Source: Hyphomicrobiales bacterium
GTDB lineage: Bacteria > Pseudomonadota > Alphaproteobacteria > Rhizobiales > Rhizobiaceae
Length of the DNA stretch: 64,000 bases
Direction of reading: 5' to 3'
Assembly: GCA_900470965.1 (NCBI GenBank)
Contig: UCCS01000018.1
Coordinates: forward strand, 36,729 to 100,728
Below are positions 36,457 to 44,822 of the stretch, one piece after another. The stretch's first letter is position 1. Each line of letters starts with the position of its first letter. The notes under the pieces are model-generated. The model saw only the letters and a list, made by a program, of their open reading frames with translations, was not told the origin of the DNA and did no database searches. The position numbers were made by a program, and so were the translations under genes.

Positions 36457-37290
36457 TCAGTTGTTGCAGTTAGGGTCGCCCGGATCGCACGCACCGCGCG
36501 GTCTTCTTCGATCATTACCCGCCCCGTCATTATCGCCTCTGCGACGGATGTCACCGTTGTTGCTGTCGTCACCTCCCCGGCGTCGAAAGTCCCGGCGATC
36601 GCGGTTGCTATTGTCATCGCCGTCGCGGCGGAAATCCGGCCGGCGATCGAATTGCGGGCGGCGATTTTCGTCACCGTTGGCATCCGGCCTGCGGTTGTCT
36701 CGGTCGCGATTGAAGTCAAACTGTCGGCGCTGATCGCGATCGAAGTCCGTCCGGCGATCAGCGTCCGGCGTGAGGCCAAGATCAGGTCGTCGATCAAATC
36801 CGCGACGTCCGTCAGCGTCTTGTCGTCGATCTAAGTCTGGACGGTTGATGTCACGAGGGGGCGGCCGGTAAAAATCGGGGCCTCGACGCCACCGGTCACG
36901 GTCCCGATAAAAATCACGGTTGCGGTAATAGCGGTCCCAATAATTGCCTACGCTGAAGACAACGGTCGGGATTCCAAGCGGGCGATAATATTCGGGTCCT
37001 ACATAAACACGCCGGCTTTGATACACCGCCTGAACATATCGTCCGGCGACCCAACCGCGACCACCGTAGAATTCGACGTCACACCATGGCACGTCAGCAA
37101 GGCAACCATGGATCTCGACAGATTCACCAAGTGGGATAACGGCAACTGCGGGGTAGCTCGTGCTTGGACCTGCACGCATATTGACGTTCGCCGTCGAATA
37201 GCCTTCGGCGGCAGAGGCTATCGCAGGCGACAGCAAGAGAAGGCCGGTTGCGCAGATTCTGAGAAGTGTATCTTTCACATTCAACTCCAT
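36457..37290 (-). CDS. Secreted SH3-domain protein with Arg/Asp/Asn-rich tail
   Basis: A 277-residue exported protein. A signal peptide (ELNVKDTLLRICATGLLLLS, cleavage near IASA) leads to one bacterial SH3 domain (STANVNMRAGPSTSYPAVAV, then VEIHGCLADVPWCDVEFYGG and GWVAGRYVQAVY). A tyrosine-rich linker (YYRPLG, NYWDRYYRNRDFYRDRDR) follows, then about 110 residues of low-complexity repeats with units such as RRPDF, DRRTDFD and RRRGDN, highly charged in both signs. ATG 37290 gives the cleanest signal peptide although its ribosome site is weak; ATG 37386 is in frame upstream. SH3b domains often bind peptidoglycan, so a cell-envelope role is likely. Confidence 0.82.
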   Translation of the reverse strand: MELNVKDTLLRICATGLLLLSPAIASAAEGYSTANVNMRAGPSTSYPAVAVIPLGESVEIHGCLADVPWCDVEFYGGRGWVAGRYVQAVYQSRRVYVGPEYYRPLGIPTVVFSVGNYWDRYYRNRDFYRDRDRWRRGPDFYRPPPRDINRPDLDRRQDADGRRGFDRRPDLGLTPDADRRTDFDRDQRRQFDFNRDRDNRRPDANGDENRRPQFDRRPDFRRDGDDNSNRDRRDFRRRGGDDSNNGDIRRRGDNDGAGNDRRRPRGACDPGDPNCNN

Positions 37291-37306
37291 TGGGGCTGCG
37301 CCACCG

Positions 37307-37786
37307 TCATGATCCCGAGCGGACAGCTCCAAATTGCGGTCGCGTGGAAAAACGTAGCGCGTACTGCCACTTAAGGTGACGTTCATGCACTTGTTTCTCT
37401 GAAAATAAATCTGAGGTGATGAACCTCGGTTGAACGCGCCGGTCATCGACTTCTTCACTTTTTTTGTACCTCCGAGACATGGTCCCGGTGTCGGCGTTAC
37501 TGCAATAGCCGGTTGGCCATCGGTGCGCTCTCCGGCGGGACCATCCGCCGGAGAGCGGGCGGTCGGGGCCGTGCTCCCCTTGGCTTGCCCGCACGACGTT
37601 CGAAACCGCGCCAGAGGTCGCCAGCGCATGGTGGAATAGAGCGGGGTCGTTTTCGAGATGCGGCCATTGTTCGCTCAGCAGAAAAGCGGCGAAATCCTCG
37701 ACGCCGTGTGCCTGACGATATTTCGCCATGCCATCTATCTCGACGTGGAGTGGACGAATCGGTGTCGGGCTCTGAAGATTGTCCAT
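37307..37786 (-). CDS. DUF982-like hypothetical protein, C-terminus atypical
   Basis: A 159-codon frame. The first 70 residues (RPLHVEIDGMAKYRQAHGVE, then DFAAFLLSEQWPHLENDPAL) fit DUF982, a short rhizobial family of unknown function with the pattern V-x(n)-A-x-FLL-x-WP. Members usually end near 80-100 residues; here the frame runs on through arginine-rich sequence encoded over a perfect 12-bp inverted repeat (37527-37556), so the C-terminal half may be non-native after a frameshift or insertion. It lies 16 bases upstream of the SH3 gene on the same strand. Confidence 0.5.
   Translation of the reverse strand: MDNLQSPTPIRPLHVEIDGMAKYRQAHGVEDFAAFLLSEQWPHLENDPALFHHALATSGAVSNVVRASQGEHGPDRPLSGGWSRRRAHRWPTGYCSNADTGTMSRRYKKSEEVDDRRVQPRFITSDLFSEKQVHERHLKWQYALRFSTRPQFGAVRSGS
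37527..37556. repeat. Perfect 12-bp inverted repeat inside the DUF982-like frame
   Basis: GCTCTCCGGCGG (37527-37538) and CCGCCGGAGAGC (37545-37556) enclose GACCAT. It has no T-run on either strand, so it is not a typical terminator. It falls where the protein ceases to look like DUF982, and may be a small palindromic element or the original mRNA 3' structure. Confidence 0.6.
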
Positions 37787-38324
37787 GAAGCGGTATCTCT
37801 CAAAATTACGACAAACTCACATGGGACGCGATTCGAATGTGTCGAGTCACCCGTCGCAGAATCCACCGGAAACGCATGCAGGGACATCACATCGATCCGC
37901 AAGGATCGTCTAGAAATAAATCGGAGCTTTCAGCATAGCGTCCGGGCCGGAACGCGCGGGAAAGCGGGAATTCGCGTTACACAAGGGCGTGAGTAAGGGC
38001 AGCCGCAGGAGCTAAGCGAAAGCGGTCCGAAGGACAAGTGGGACCGACTGCCCACAACCGAGTGTTCCGCTTGCGGGCCGATTTCTAAGCTCTTGAAGGA
38101 ACACGAACTGGGGATCCCTACGATCCTCAACCAACTGCGTCCTAACCCGGAGCACTGAGCGAAGTCTTTACGCCCCGACTACAGTCGCGGTTTGCTGCAC
38201 TTCGCTCGACCAGAATCTAAACGTAGGTATTGGTCAAATAGACCTAGTCCTGATTCTCCAAAGCCTCCAACTGCGCGATCCTCGATATTGAACCGACGCT
38301 CATCGGCATCTTGAGGAAACCCCG
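37787..38324. other. Intergenic stretch, no supported gene
   Basis: About 540 bases with no recognisable gene. A short + strand frame near 38010-38157 ends KLLKEHELGIPTILNQLRPN after a CSAC pair, but has no start and no known family. Codon usage is less GC-biased than in neighbours. Confidence 0.5.
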
Positions 38325-38618
38325 ATGTCACACACCCAATTATCTTTGTACCACCGCGATCGGCGCGAGACTTCGTCCCACTCGCGCGTTCTGACCGCGG
38401 CGAATTCGAACTACCAAAACCCTCGAATGGTGCCAATGGCATTCCCTTACGGCCCCGAACCGGGGCCCTTAGGCGTGAACACGAGTACTCACTGTCCGCG
38501 TCAATTTCACCCGTTGATTGCACTCTCGACAGTTCTTCTTATCGCGATTGTCGCGTTCATCGCCGTCTCTTGGGCGGGAGCCCAGCTGATTGGAATGCTT
38601 CTCGCGCTATACCAATGA
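38325..38618 (+). CDS. Small hypothetical protein with C-terminal membrane helix
   Basis: A 97-codon frame from ATG 38325. The last 35 residues contain one strong hydrophobic helix (FHPLIALSTVLLIAIVAFIA). The N-terminal 60 residues look unstructured. There is no clear ribosome site and no family match that I recognise. It may instead be the relic of the 5' part of the neighbouring degraded histidine kinase, whose membrane helix would lie in this position. Confidence 0.3.
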   Translation: MSHTQLSLYHRDRRETSSHSRVLTAANSNYQNPRMVPMAFPYGPEPGPLGVNTSTHCPRQFHPLIALSTVLLIAIVAFIAVSWAGAQLIGMLLALYQ

Positions 38619-38660
38619 CACCGGCATTGAACTTGTATGAAGTTGCCCGATGTCGTCAAC

Positions 38661-38844
38661 GGCGGATTCTCCGGCAATGGAGAGGTGTTTTTCAAACCTT
38701 TCCACACATCGAAACAGAGCACGGAACCGGCATGGGCCTCACCATTTGCAGGTTTATCGTCGAATCCCATGGCGGAAAAATATCGGCCGCGCCAACCCGT
38801 CTGGCGGCGCTCCGTTCCTCGTGAGCCTGCCCCTCACCCACAAA
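38661..38844 (+). pseudogene. Relic of a sensor histidine kinase C-terminus
   Basis: Three frames in succession show the HATPase end of a histidine kinase: EVFFKPFHTSKQSTEP (F-box region), then EHGTGMGLTICRFIVESHGG (G2 box GTGMGL intact), then SGGAPFLVSLPL. Two frameshifts and the lack of the rest of the kinase mark it as a decayed fragment. The Ohr gene starts shortly after. Confidence 0.7.
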
Positions 38845-38869
38845 ACAACGAACTCAAAGGAGCAAGTAT

Positions 38870-39301
38870 ATGGAAGCGATTTACACAGCCAAGGTAACCG
38901 CCTCCGGTGGACGTCATGGCAAGATTAGGAGCGACGACGGCGTTCTCGACTTACAGCTGGCTATGCCGCAAGCTTTGGGCGGCAAAGGAGGCGCAACCAA
39001 TCCTGAGCAGCTTTTCGCGGGAGGCTATGCCGCGTGCTTCGAAAACGCCCTTTTCCGGGCAGCACGGGAAAGCCGTCATAACATTCCCGACGGTGACATC
39101 GAGGTGGTTGGCGAAGTCGGGCTCAGCAAGACCGAGAGCGACACGTTCGCGCTCGCTGTTACCCTGCACATCACGATCGTAGGGATCGAACCGGGCCTGA
39201 TCGACGAGCTTGTCGCTCGGGCTGACGCGATATGCCCATACTCGAACGCCATTCGCGGAAATGTTGAGGTTAGGAAGCTGGCCCACTCTGGGGTCTCGTA
39301 A
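38870..39301 (+). CDS. Organic hydroperoxide resistance protein (Ohr/OsmC family)
   Basis: A 143-residue thiol peroxidase that reduces organic and fatty-acid hydroperoxides. The two catalytic cysteines are present: Cys 56 in FAGGYAACFENAL and Cys 122 in ADAICPYSNAIRGN. The N-terminal YTAKVTASGGRHGKIRSDDG and LGGKGGATNPEQLFA are diagnostic of Ohr rather than OsmC. ATG 38870 follows AAAGGAG. No OhrR (MarR-type) gene is adjacent, although ohr is usually next to it. Confidence 0.9.
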   Translation: MEAIYTAKVTASGGRHGKIRSDDGVLDLQLAMPQALGGKGGATNPEQLFAGGYAACFENALFRAARESRHNIPDGDIEVVGEVGLSKTESDTFALAVTLHITIVGIEPGLIDELVARADAICPYSNAIRGNVEVRKLAHSGVS

Positions 39302-39646
39302 TCGAATATCCGATGCGAGAACAAGCGGCCCCCATCAAAAAAGACCTGATGATTATCACGAGGCCCTACCACGGAGTGTGGGGGTACCTACACTTTGATC
39401 TGGTTTCGCTCCAATCCGGTGTGGCCTAAAATAGTGCTCACCGCGCGATATCGTCAACGCAAAGCGTTATGAGGACGGCAACCCCATAGCCTCAGACGAA
39501 ACTTGCTGAGCGCCCGGTCACTCGGCGGCGAACGAACAGCGCACCTGGCGCAAACCTCTGATTTTGCATGATTTTGCAACGCTTGACTCGATTCAGAAAT
39601 TAATCCGCGACAGCCTTTAACCAGCAGCAACAAAGGAACTGTGATC
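39302..39646. other. Intergenic stretch, no gene seen
   Basis: A 345-base gap between ohr and the secreted hydrolase. No frame has recognisable protein similarity, and no clear terminator or promoter pair was found. Composition is more AT-rich near 39560-39620, probably the promoter of the hydrolase gene. Confidence 0.5.
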
Positions 39647-40441
39647 ATGAGATACACTAGCGCATGCCTGGCTCTTGCCGCACTCGTTCCGCTCGCGACC
39701 TTGGCCAATCCCGCAGCCGCAGAACCTGTCAAGAACATCGTTCTCGTACATGGTGCATGGGTCGACGGTTCCGGTTGGAAGCCGATCTTCGAAATCCTGA
39801 CGAAGGAAGGGTTCCACGTTTCGATGGTCCAGGAACCCGAAAGCTCCTTCACCGATGACGTGGCGGCGACGAAGCGCGTCCTCGACATGCAGGACGGCCC
39901 TACACTGCTCGTTGGCCACAGTTATGGAGGCTCCATCATCACCGAAGCGGGCGTCCATCCGTCTGTCGTAGGCCTGGTGTATGTCGCCGCCCATGCACCG
40001 GATGTCGGGGAAGACGAAGGATCGCTGGGCAAGAAGACGCCCAGCGTGCTCGCCAAGACGCCAGGCGCGATCAAGAAAACCCCGGATGGCTACACCTATC
40101 TCGACCCCGACGAGTTTCCGAAACTGTTCGCTCCTGACCTGCCCCGCGAACAAGCTCTGTTCGGAGCACGTTCGCAAGTCCTTGCATCTGCGCAAGTGTT
40201 CACCCAACCACTGACCGCGGCTGCGTGGAAAACCAAACCAAGCTGGGCTGTCGTCGCCGGCAACGACCAGATCATCAATCCGGACCTTGAGCGTTGGTAC
40301 TACAAGCGCGCCAAGAGCCACACTATCGAGATCAAGGGTGCGAGCCACTCGGTCTACGAGTCCCATCCGAAGGAAGTGGCGGCCGTCATCACGGAAGCCG
40401 CGCGAAAAGTTGAAACTGCGGCCATGGCGAGCGACAAATAA
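39647..40441 (+). CDS. Secreted alpha/beta hydrolase (esterase/salicylate-esterase-like)
   Basis: A 264-residue exported hydrolase. The signal peptide is MRYTSACLALAALVPLATLA, cleaved near AAA-EPV. VLVHGAWVDGSGWKPIFEIL gives the oxyanion hole; the nucleophile is Ser in LVGHSYGGSII, the acid is Asp in VAGNDQIINPDLE, and the base His is in KGASHSVYESHP. This pattern (HGAWVDGSGW, GASHSVYESHP) is shared with rhizobial periplasmic esterases of unknown substrate. ATG 39647 follows AAAGGAAC; a GTG at 39641 is in frame. A strong hairpin terminator follows, so it is separate from the mdc operon. Confidence 0.85.
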   Translation: MRYTSACLALAALVPLATLANPAAAEPVKNIVLVHGAWVDGSGWKPIFEILTKEGFHVSMVQEPESSFTDDVAATKRVLDMQDGPTLLVGHSYGGSIITEAGVHPSVVGLVYVAAHAPDVGEDEGSLGKKTPSVLAKTPGAIKKTPDGYTYLDPDEFPKLFAPDLPREQALFGARSQVLASAQVFTQPLTAAAWKTKPSWAVVAGNDQIINPDLERWYYKRAKSHTIEIKGASHSVYESHPKEVAAVITEAARKVETAAMASDK

Positions 40442-40450
40442 CAGCCGTCC

Positions 40451-40480
40451 AAAAAGGCTGCCGCTAGGCGGCAGCCCTTC
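40451..40480. terminator. Rho-independent terminator after the secreted hydrolase
   Basis: AAAAA, then GGCTGCCGC (40456-40464), a TAG loop, GCGGCAGCC (40468-40476), then CTTC. The perfect 9-bp GC-rich stem starts 14 bases after the hydrolase stop and separates it from mdcA. Confidence 0.75.
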
Positions 40481-40543
40481 ATCCCGCAATTCGGTCCACA
40501 CCGACAGATCGCATGGTCCACCTTCCAAATGCAGGAGTTTCGC

Positions 40544-42187
40544 ATGCAGTGGCACAAGAACCGTGACGCCAGGGATCAACGCATCGAAGCGGGCCGCAAA
40601 CTGTCAGCGGGAAAAATCGTCGACGCCCAGGATGCCACTCGCCTGCTTGAGGCCGTCATCCGTAAAGGCGATCGCGTCTGCCTGGAAGGCGACAACCAGA
40701 AGCAGGCCGACTTGCTCAGCTCGGCCCTCCTGGCAGTAAATACGGAAAACATAAGCGACCTGCATATGGTGCAGTCGGGCGTCGTACTTCCCGAGCATCT
40801 CGACCTCTTTGAGCGCGGCGTCGCCACGAGACTCGACTATGCCTACTCCGGTCCGCAGTCGGCCCGCATTGCGGAAATGCTGTTCGGCGGAAAAATTCAA
40901 CTCGGCGCAGTGCACACCTACCTCGAACTGTTTGCCCGCTATTTTATCGATCTGACGCCCAACGTGGCTCTTATTGCGGCGGTTAGCGCTGATCGTGAAG
41001 GCAATCTCTATACGGGTCCGAATACCGAAGACACGCCGACTGTCGTCGAAGCGACTGCTTTCAAGGACGGTATCGTCATTGCCCAGGTCAATGAAATCGT
41101 CGCTAAGGTCCCTCGCGTGGACATCCCCGGAGACCGCGTCCACTTCGTGGTTAAAGCCGACAAGCCCTTCTTCGTCGAGCCCCTTTTCACCCGCGATCCG
41201 GCGGCCATCACCGAAACCCAGATCCTGACGGCAATGCTTGCCATCAAGGGCATCTACGCGCCCTACGGCGTCAAGCGCCTGAACCACGGCATCGGGTTTA
41301 ATACGGCTGCCATCGAGCTTCTTTTGCCGACGTTCGGCGAAGCTCTGGGACTGAAAGGCAAGATCGCCAGCCATTTTGCCCTCAACCCGCACCCCGCACT
41401 TATTCCTGCGATCGAATCCGGGTGGGTGGAGCAGATACACTCGTTTGGCTCCGAGGTCGGGATGGAAGACTATATCAGGGCTCGGTCTGATGTTTACTTC
41501 ACTGGGCCCGACGGGTCGCTTCGCTCAAACCGCGCCTTCAGCCAGGTGGCGGGCCTCTACGCTTGCGACATGTTCATTGGCTCGACGCTCCAGATCGACT
41601 TGGCTGGAAACTCATCAACGGTGACCACCTCACGGATAGCGGGATTCGGTGGCGCTCCCAACATGGGATCGGACGCGCGCGGTCGGCGGCATCCGAGCGA
41701 TCCCTGGCTGCAGGCAGGACGGGAAGCAGATCCCGCGGGATTGCCGGCCCTGCGCCGCGGCCGGAAACTCGTCGTCCAGATTGGCGAGACGTTCGGAGAA
41801 AAGAACGTCCCCTTGTTCGTCGAGAAGCTGGACGCGCTTGCCCTGGCCGAAAAGCTGAAGCTCGATCTCGCGCCCGTCATGATCTACGGGGATGACGTCA
41901 CTCACATCGTGACAGAAGAAGGCATCGCGAACCTGCTGCTGTGCCGGAACCCGCAGGAGCGCGAACAGGCTATCCGCGGGGTTGCCGGTTACACGGACGT
42001 GGGCCGCGCCCGCGACAAGGCGATGGTCAACCAGCTCCGGGGTCGCGGCGTCATTCTCAGACCGGAAGACCTTGGAATCGATCCGCTTCAGGCGGACCGC
42101 AATCTGCTGGCGGCACGGTCCATCAAGGACATCGTTCGCTGGTCGGGCGGCCTCTACGTTCCGCCCTCGAAGTTTCGCAACTGGTGA
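40544..42187 (+). CDS. mdcA: Malonate decarboxylase alpha subunit MdcA (malonyl/acetyl-S-ACP transferase)
   Basis: A 547-residue CoA-transferase-like subunit that exchanges malonate for acetate on the acyl carrier protein. Family stretches include KIVDAQDATRLLEAVIRKGD, SDLHMVQSGVVLPEHL, VHTYLELFARYFIDLTPNVA and GFGGAPNMGSDARGRRHPS. ATG 40544 has AGGAG seven bases upstream; ATG 40529 overlaps that site and is rejected. First of a tightly spaced operon (mdcA-C-D-E-G-B, micro-ORF, mdcH); mdcC follows after 12 bases. Confidence 0.94.
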   Translation: MQWHKNRDARDQRIEAGRKLSAGKIVDAQDATRLLEAVIRKGDRVCLEGDNQKQADLLSSALLAVNTENISDLHMVQSGVVLPEHLDLFERGVATRLDYAYSGPQSARIAEMLFGGKIQLGAVHTYLELFARYFIDLTPNVALIAAVSADREGNLYTGPNTEDTPTVVEATAFKDGIVIAQVNEIVAKVPRVDIPGDRVHFVVKADKPFFVEPLFTRDPAAITETQILTAMLAIKGIYAPYGVKRLNHGIGFNTAAIELLLPTFGEALGLKGKIASHFALNPHPALIPAIESGWVEQIHSFGSEVGMEDYIRARSDVYFTGPDGSLRSNRAFSQVAGLYACDMFIGSTLQIDLAGNSSTVTTSRIAGFGGAPNMGSDARGRRHPSDPWLQAGREADPAGLPALRRGRKLVVQIGETFGEKNVPLFVEKLDALALAEKLKLDLAPVMIYGDDVTHIVTEEGIANLLLCRNPQEREQAIRGVAGYTDVGRARDKAMVNQLRGRGVILRPEDLGIDPLQADRNLLAARSIKDIVRWSGGLYVPPSKFRNW

Positions 42188-42199
42188 TGGGAGCAGTCC

Positions 42200-42517
42200 A
42201 TGGAAAACCTCACATTCACACATGACGTGGCCGACAAGGCCGCGGGCAACACGAAGCAAGCGATCACAGGGGTCGTTGCGTCAGGAAATTTGGAAGTCCT
42301 CGTCGAGCGAGTCGTTCCGGAAAAGCAGTGCGTTGTCGAGATTCGAACCACGGTTCGAGGGTTCGATCCCGTCTGGCAGGCGGTCGTCGAAGATTTCGTC
42401 GAGCGCTTCCAAACGGGCGGCCTGCGGTTCTCGATCAACGATGGAGGCGCGCGACCCGACACCGTATCGCTTCGCCTGGCACAGGCTTTACGCCTGATGG
42501 AGAAAACAGAGAAATGA
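42200..42517 (+). CDS. mdcC: Malonate decarboxylase acyl carrier protein MdcC (delta subunit)
   Basis: A 105-residue carrier protein. Ser 28 in VVASGNLEVLVER is the expected attachment site for the phosphoribosyl-dephospho-CoA prosthetic group added by MdcG. ATG 42200 follows GGGAG. The stop overlaps mdcD (ATGA). The size fits the family. Confidence 0.92.
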   Translation: MENLTFTHDVADKAAGNTKQAITGVVASGNLEVLVERVVPEKQCVVEIRTTVRGFDPVWQAVVEDFVERFQTGGLRFSINDGGARPDTVSLRLAQALRLMEKTEK

Positions 42518-43458
42518 ACGTTCCAACAAACGCTGCCACCCAAGCCGCCGGCACCGACGCCAGACAAGCCAGCTGGTATGAGTCCTCGGCTCGCGCCCGT
42601 GTATCGCTCCTCCTAGACGACGATAGCTTCAACGAGTTTCTCGGCCCGGCAGAACGCGAGATGAGCCCAAATCTCAAGTCCTTCGATCTTCCCGAGCAAT
42701 TCGATGACGGTATGATCGTCGGACGTGGCCTGATCAAGAGCATACCCGTTTTCATCGCAGCGCAGGAAGGCCGTTTCATGGGCGGGGCTTTCGGCGAGGT
42801 TCACGGCGCAAAGCTCACTGGCCTTCTTCGGGCGGCCCGCGATATGCGTTCGGTACCAGTCATCATCCTGTTTGATACGGGTGGTGTGCGCCTCCAGGAA
42901 GCTAACGCCGGCGAACTGGCGATCGCCGAAATCATGCGTGCGGTCATAGAGGCGAGGATCGCCGGCGTCACAGTCATCGGCCTCATTGGCGGAAGAGCCG
43001 GATGCTACGGCGGCGGTGGCCTGATTGCCGGATGCTGCTCGGCTCTCGCAGTCTCCGAGCAGGGCCGCATTTCCGTCTCGGGACCCGAAGTGATCGAGAC
43101 AAACCGCGGCGTCGAAGAATTCGATTCTAAAGACCGGGCGCTCGTCTGGCGCACCATGGGCGGCAAGCATCGCCGACTGATCGGTGGGGCCGACGCCTTC
43201 GTCGATGACACGATCGCAAGTTTCCGGGAGACCGCTGTCAGCCTGCTGGCCGACACTCGGCCGTTCACGCTCCAGACATTGCAGGATGAGCAGAGGCGGA
43301 TCGAATGGCGGATTGAACAGTTTGGCAAATCCGCCGATGCGATCGACATCTGGCGGTCCATAGGCATCACCGACGCCGCTTCCATCCCCGAGATGACCTA
43401 TGCGCGGTTCACGGCCGCCGCTCAAAAAGTACGGAGGCCGAACCATGCAGCTCGCTGA
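42514..43458 (+). CDS. mdcD: Malonate decarboxylase beta subunit MdcD
   Basis: A 314-residue carboxyltransferase-fold subunit, which with MdcE decarboxylates malonyl-S-ACP. Family sequence: WYESSARARVSLLLDDDSFN, FIAAQEGRFMGGAFGEVHGA, IILFDTGGVRLQEANAGE and GGRAGCYGGGGLIAGCCSAL, whose glycine-rich loops form the oxyanion hole. The start is ATG 42514 in the overlap with mdcC; the gene overlaps mdcE by 14 bases. Confidence 0.93.
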   Translation: MNVPTNAATQAAGTDARQASWYESSARARVSLLLDDDSFNEFLGPAEREMSPNLKSFDLPEQFDDGMIVGRGLIKSIPVFIAAQEGRFMGGAFGEVHGAKLTGLLRAARDMRSVPVIILFDTGGVRLQEANAGELAIAEIMRAVIEARIAGVTVIGLIGGRAGCYGGGGLIAGCCSALAVSEQGRISVSGPEVIETNRGVEEFDSKDRALVWRTMGGKHRRLIGGADAFVDDTIASFRETAVSLLADTRPFTLQTLQDEQRRIEWRIEQFGKSADAIDIWRSIGITDAASIPEMTYARFTAAAQKVRRPNHAAR

Positions 43459-44161
43459 TATCCTCGCGTCGCTTTTCCCGCACGGTCATAGCATCAAAAC
43501 CGACCATGGTCTGCTATACGGTTCGGCTCTGCTTTCGGACGGACAGCAGGCACTTGTCGTAGGCGTTTCGGATCGGGCAGCAGTTGGCGTCGATCAGGCC
43601 TCCCTGCTTTCCCGTCACATCCTCGACGACCATTCGGGGACGGGGCCGATCCTGGTGACCGTCGACAGCGATAGCCAAATGATGAGCAAACGCGACGAGT
43701 TGCTCGGGCTCAACGAGTTCCTGGCTCATCTCGCCAAATGCCTGATCTTCGCCGATTTTCACGGCCGTCCGACGATCGGCATCCTCTACGGCCACACGGC
43801 GGCCGGGGCGTTTCTCGCGACCGCGCTTGCGACCCGTGTTCTCGTCGCGCTTCCTGGCGCGGAGCCTGCTGTGATGGATCTCGCGTCCATGTCAAAGGTG
43901 ACGAAGCTATCCATCGAGGTTCTGCAGGAAAAGGCTAAGACGACTGCCATCTTCGCTCCCGGATTGGACAATCTCGCGAAAACGGGTGCAGTCCATTTCG
44001 TATGGAACGAGCGGGAATCGCTGGCAAGCCAACTGAGCGCGCTTCTGGCCGATCTCCCTGACACAGTCGACAAGCGCGACCTTCTCGGCTTCGAACGGCA
44101 TGGCCGTACCAAAGCAGCGGAAATCGCGGAGCGCGTCTATGCGATCGCACGCGCTTCCTAA
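43445..44161 (+). CDS. mdcE: Malonate decarboxylase gamma subunit MdcE
   Basis: A 238-residue crotonase-like subunit forming the decarboxylase dimer with MdcD. Recognisable parts are LADILASLFPHG, PTIGILYGHTAAGAFLATAL and VMDLASMSKVTKLSIEVLQE. ATG 43445 has GGAGG six bases upstream inside mdcD. Slightly shorter than some homologues (about 265) but with the core intact. Confidence 0.9.
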   Translation: MQLADILASLFPHGHSIKTDHGLLYGSALLSDGQQALVVGVSDRAAVGVDQASLLSRHILDDHSGTGPILVTVDSDSQMMSKRDELLGLNEFLAHLAKCLIFADFHGRPTIGILYGHTAAGAFLATALATRVLVALPGAEPAVMDLASMSKVTKLSIEVLQEKAKTTAIFAPGLDNLAKTGAVHFVWNERESLASQLSALLADLPDTVDKRDLLGFERHGRTKAAEIAERVYAIARAS

Positions 44162-44822
44162 GCTTCGCCCGCTGAAACGCCACGACCTGGTTTATCTCGA
44201 CCCGGCGAGATGGGATTCCGTGCTCGAAAGGCAGCTGGGATCAGATCGCGCCGATCCTCTGATCCAGTCCTGGGTGCACAGAGAATGGCCGCTCGTGGCG
44301 CGCCGGCCCATGGCGCACGAGAGGCACGGCATTGCCCTTGGCCTGCCGCTGCCACCATCACTGGAAAGGCGACGCATTCCGTTGGTGGTGGAAGCCGATG
44401 ACATCCTCGCGATCCACGAACCGACGGCGCTCGCCTGCGCCCGCGGCCTAGCCCCCATGGTATGGCAACGGACCTTCGACGAACTTGAGTTCTTCGCGGC
44501 GCATCGCGGTATCGAACTGCAAGTATTCGGCAGCCTCGCTTGGCAGGCGCTGACCGGTCTTGCGTATCTTACCAGCTCGTCGGACATCGACCTGCTGCTG
44601 CATGTCCGTTCCCCGGCCGACATAGACCTGCTTTCCTCGGAGATTTCCAGGATCGAGGATGTATCGCCCAGCCGCATAGACGGCGAGTTTATCCGTGACG
44701 ATGGCCTTGCCGCCAACTGGCGCGAATTCCTGTTCAGGCCGGCCGACGTCATGGTGAAGTCCATGCAGGGCATCGCATTACTGGACCGAAGACGGTTCCT
44801 CGCTGGAGATTTTCTCTCATGA
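44139..44822 (+). CDS. mdcG: Phosphoribosyl-dephospho-CoA transferase MdcG
   Basis: A 227-residue nucleotidyltransferase that attaches the prosthetic group to MdcC. The catalytic pattern is VFGSLAWQALTG followed by SSSDIDLLLHV (Asp-x-Asp). N-terminal RHDLVYLDPARWDSVLE is typical of the family. ATG 44139 follows GGAG, inside the 3' end of mdcE; an earlier ATG at 44100 is possible. Its stop overlaps mdcB (ATGA). Confidence 0.9.
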   Translation: MRSHALPKLRPLKRHDLVYLDPARWDSVLERQLGSDRADPLIQSWVHREWPLVARRPMAHERHGIALGLPLPPSLERRRIPLVVEADDILAIHEPTALACARGLAPMVWQRTFDELEFFAAHRGIELQVFGSLAWQALTGLAYLTSSSDIDLLLHVRSPADIDLLSSEISRIEDVSPSRIDGEFIRDDGLAANWREFLFRPADVMVKSMQGIALLDRRRFLAGDFLS

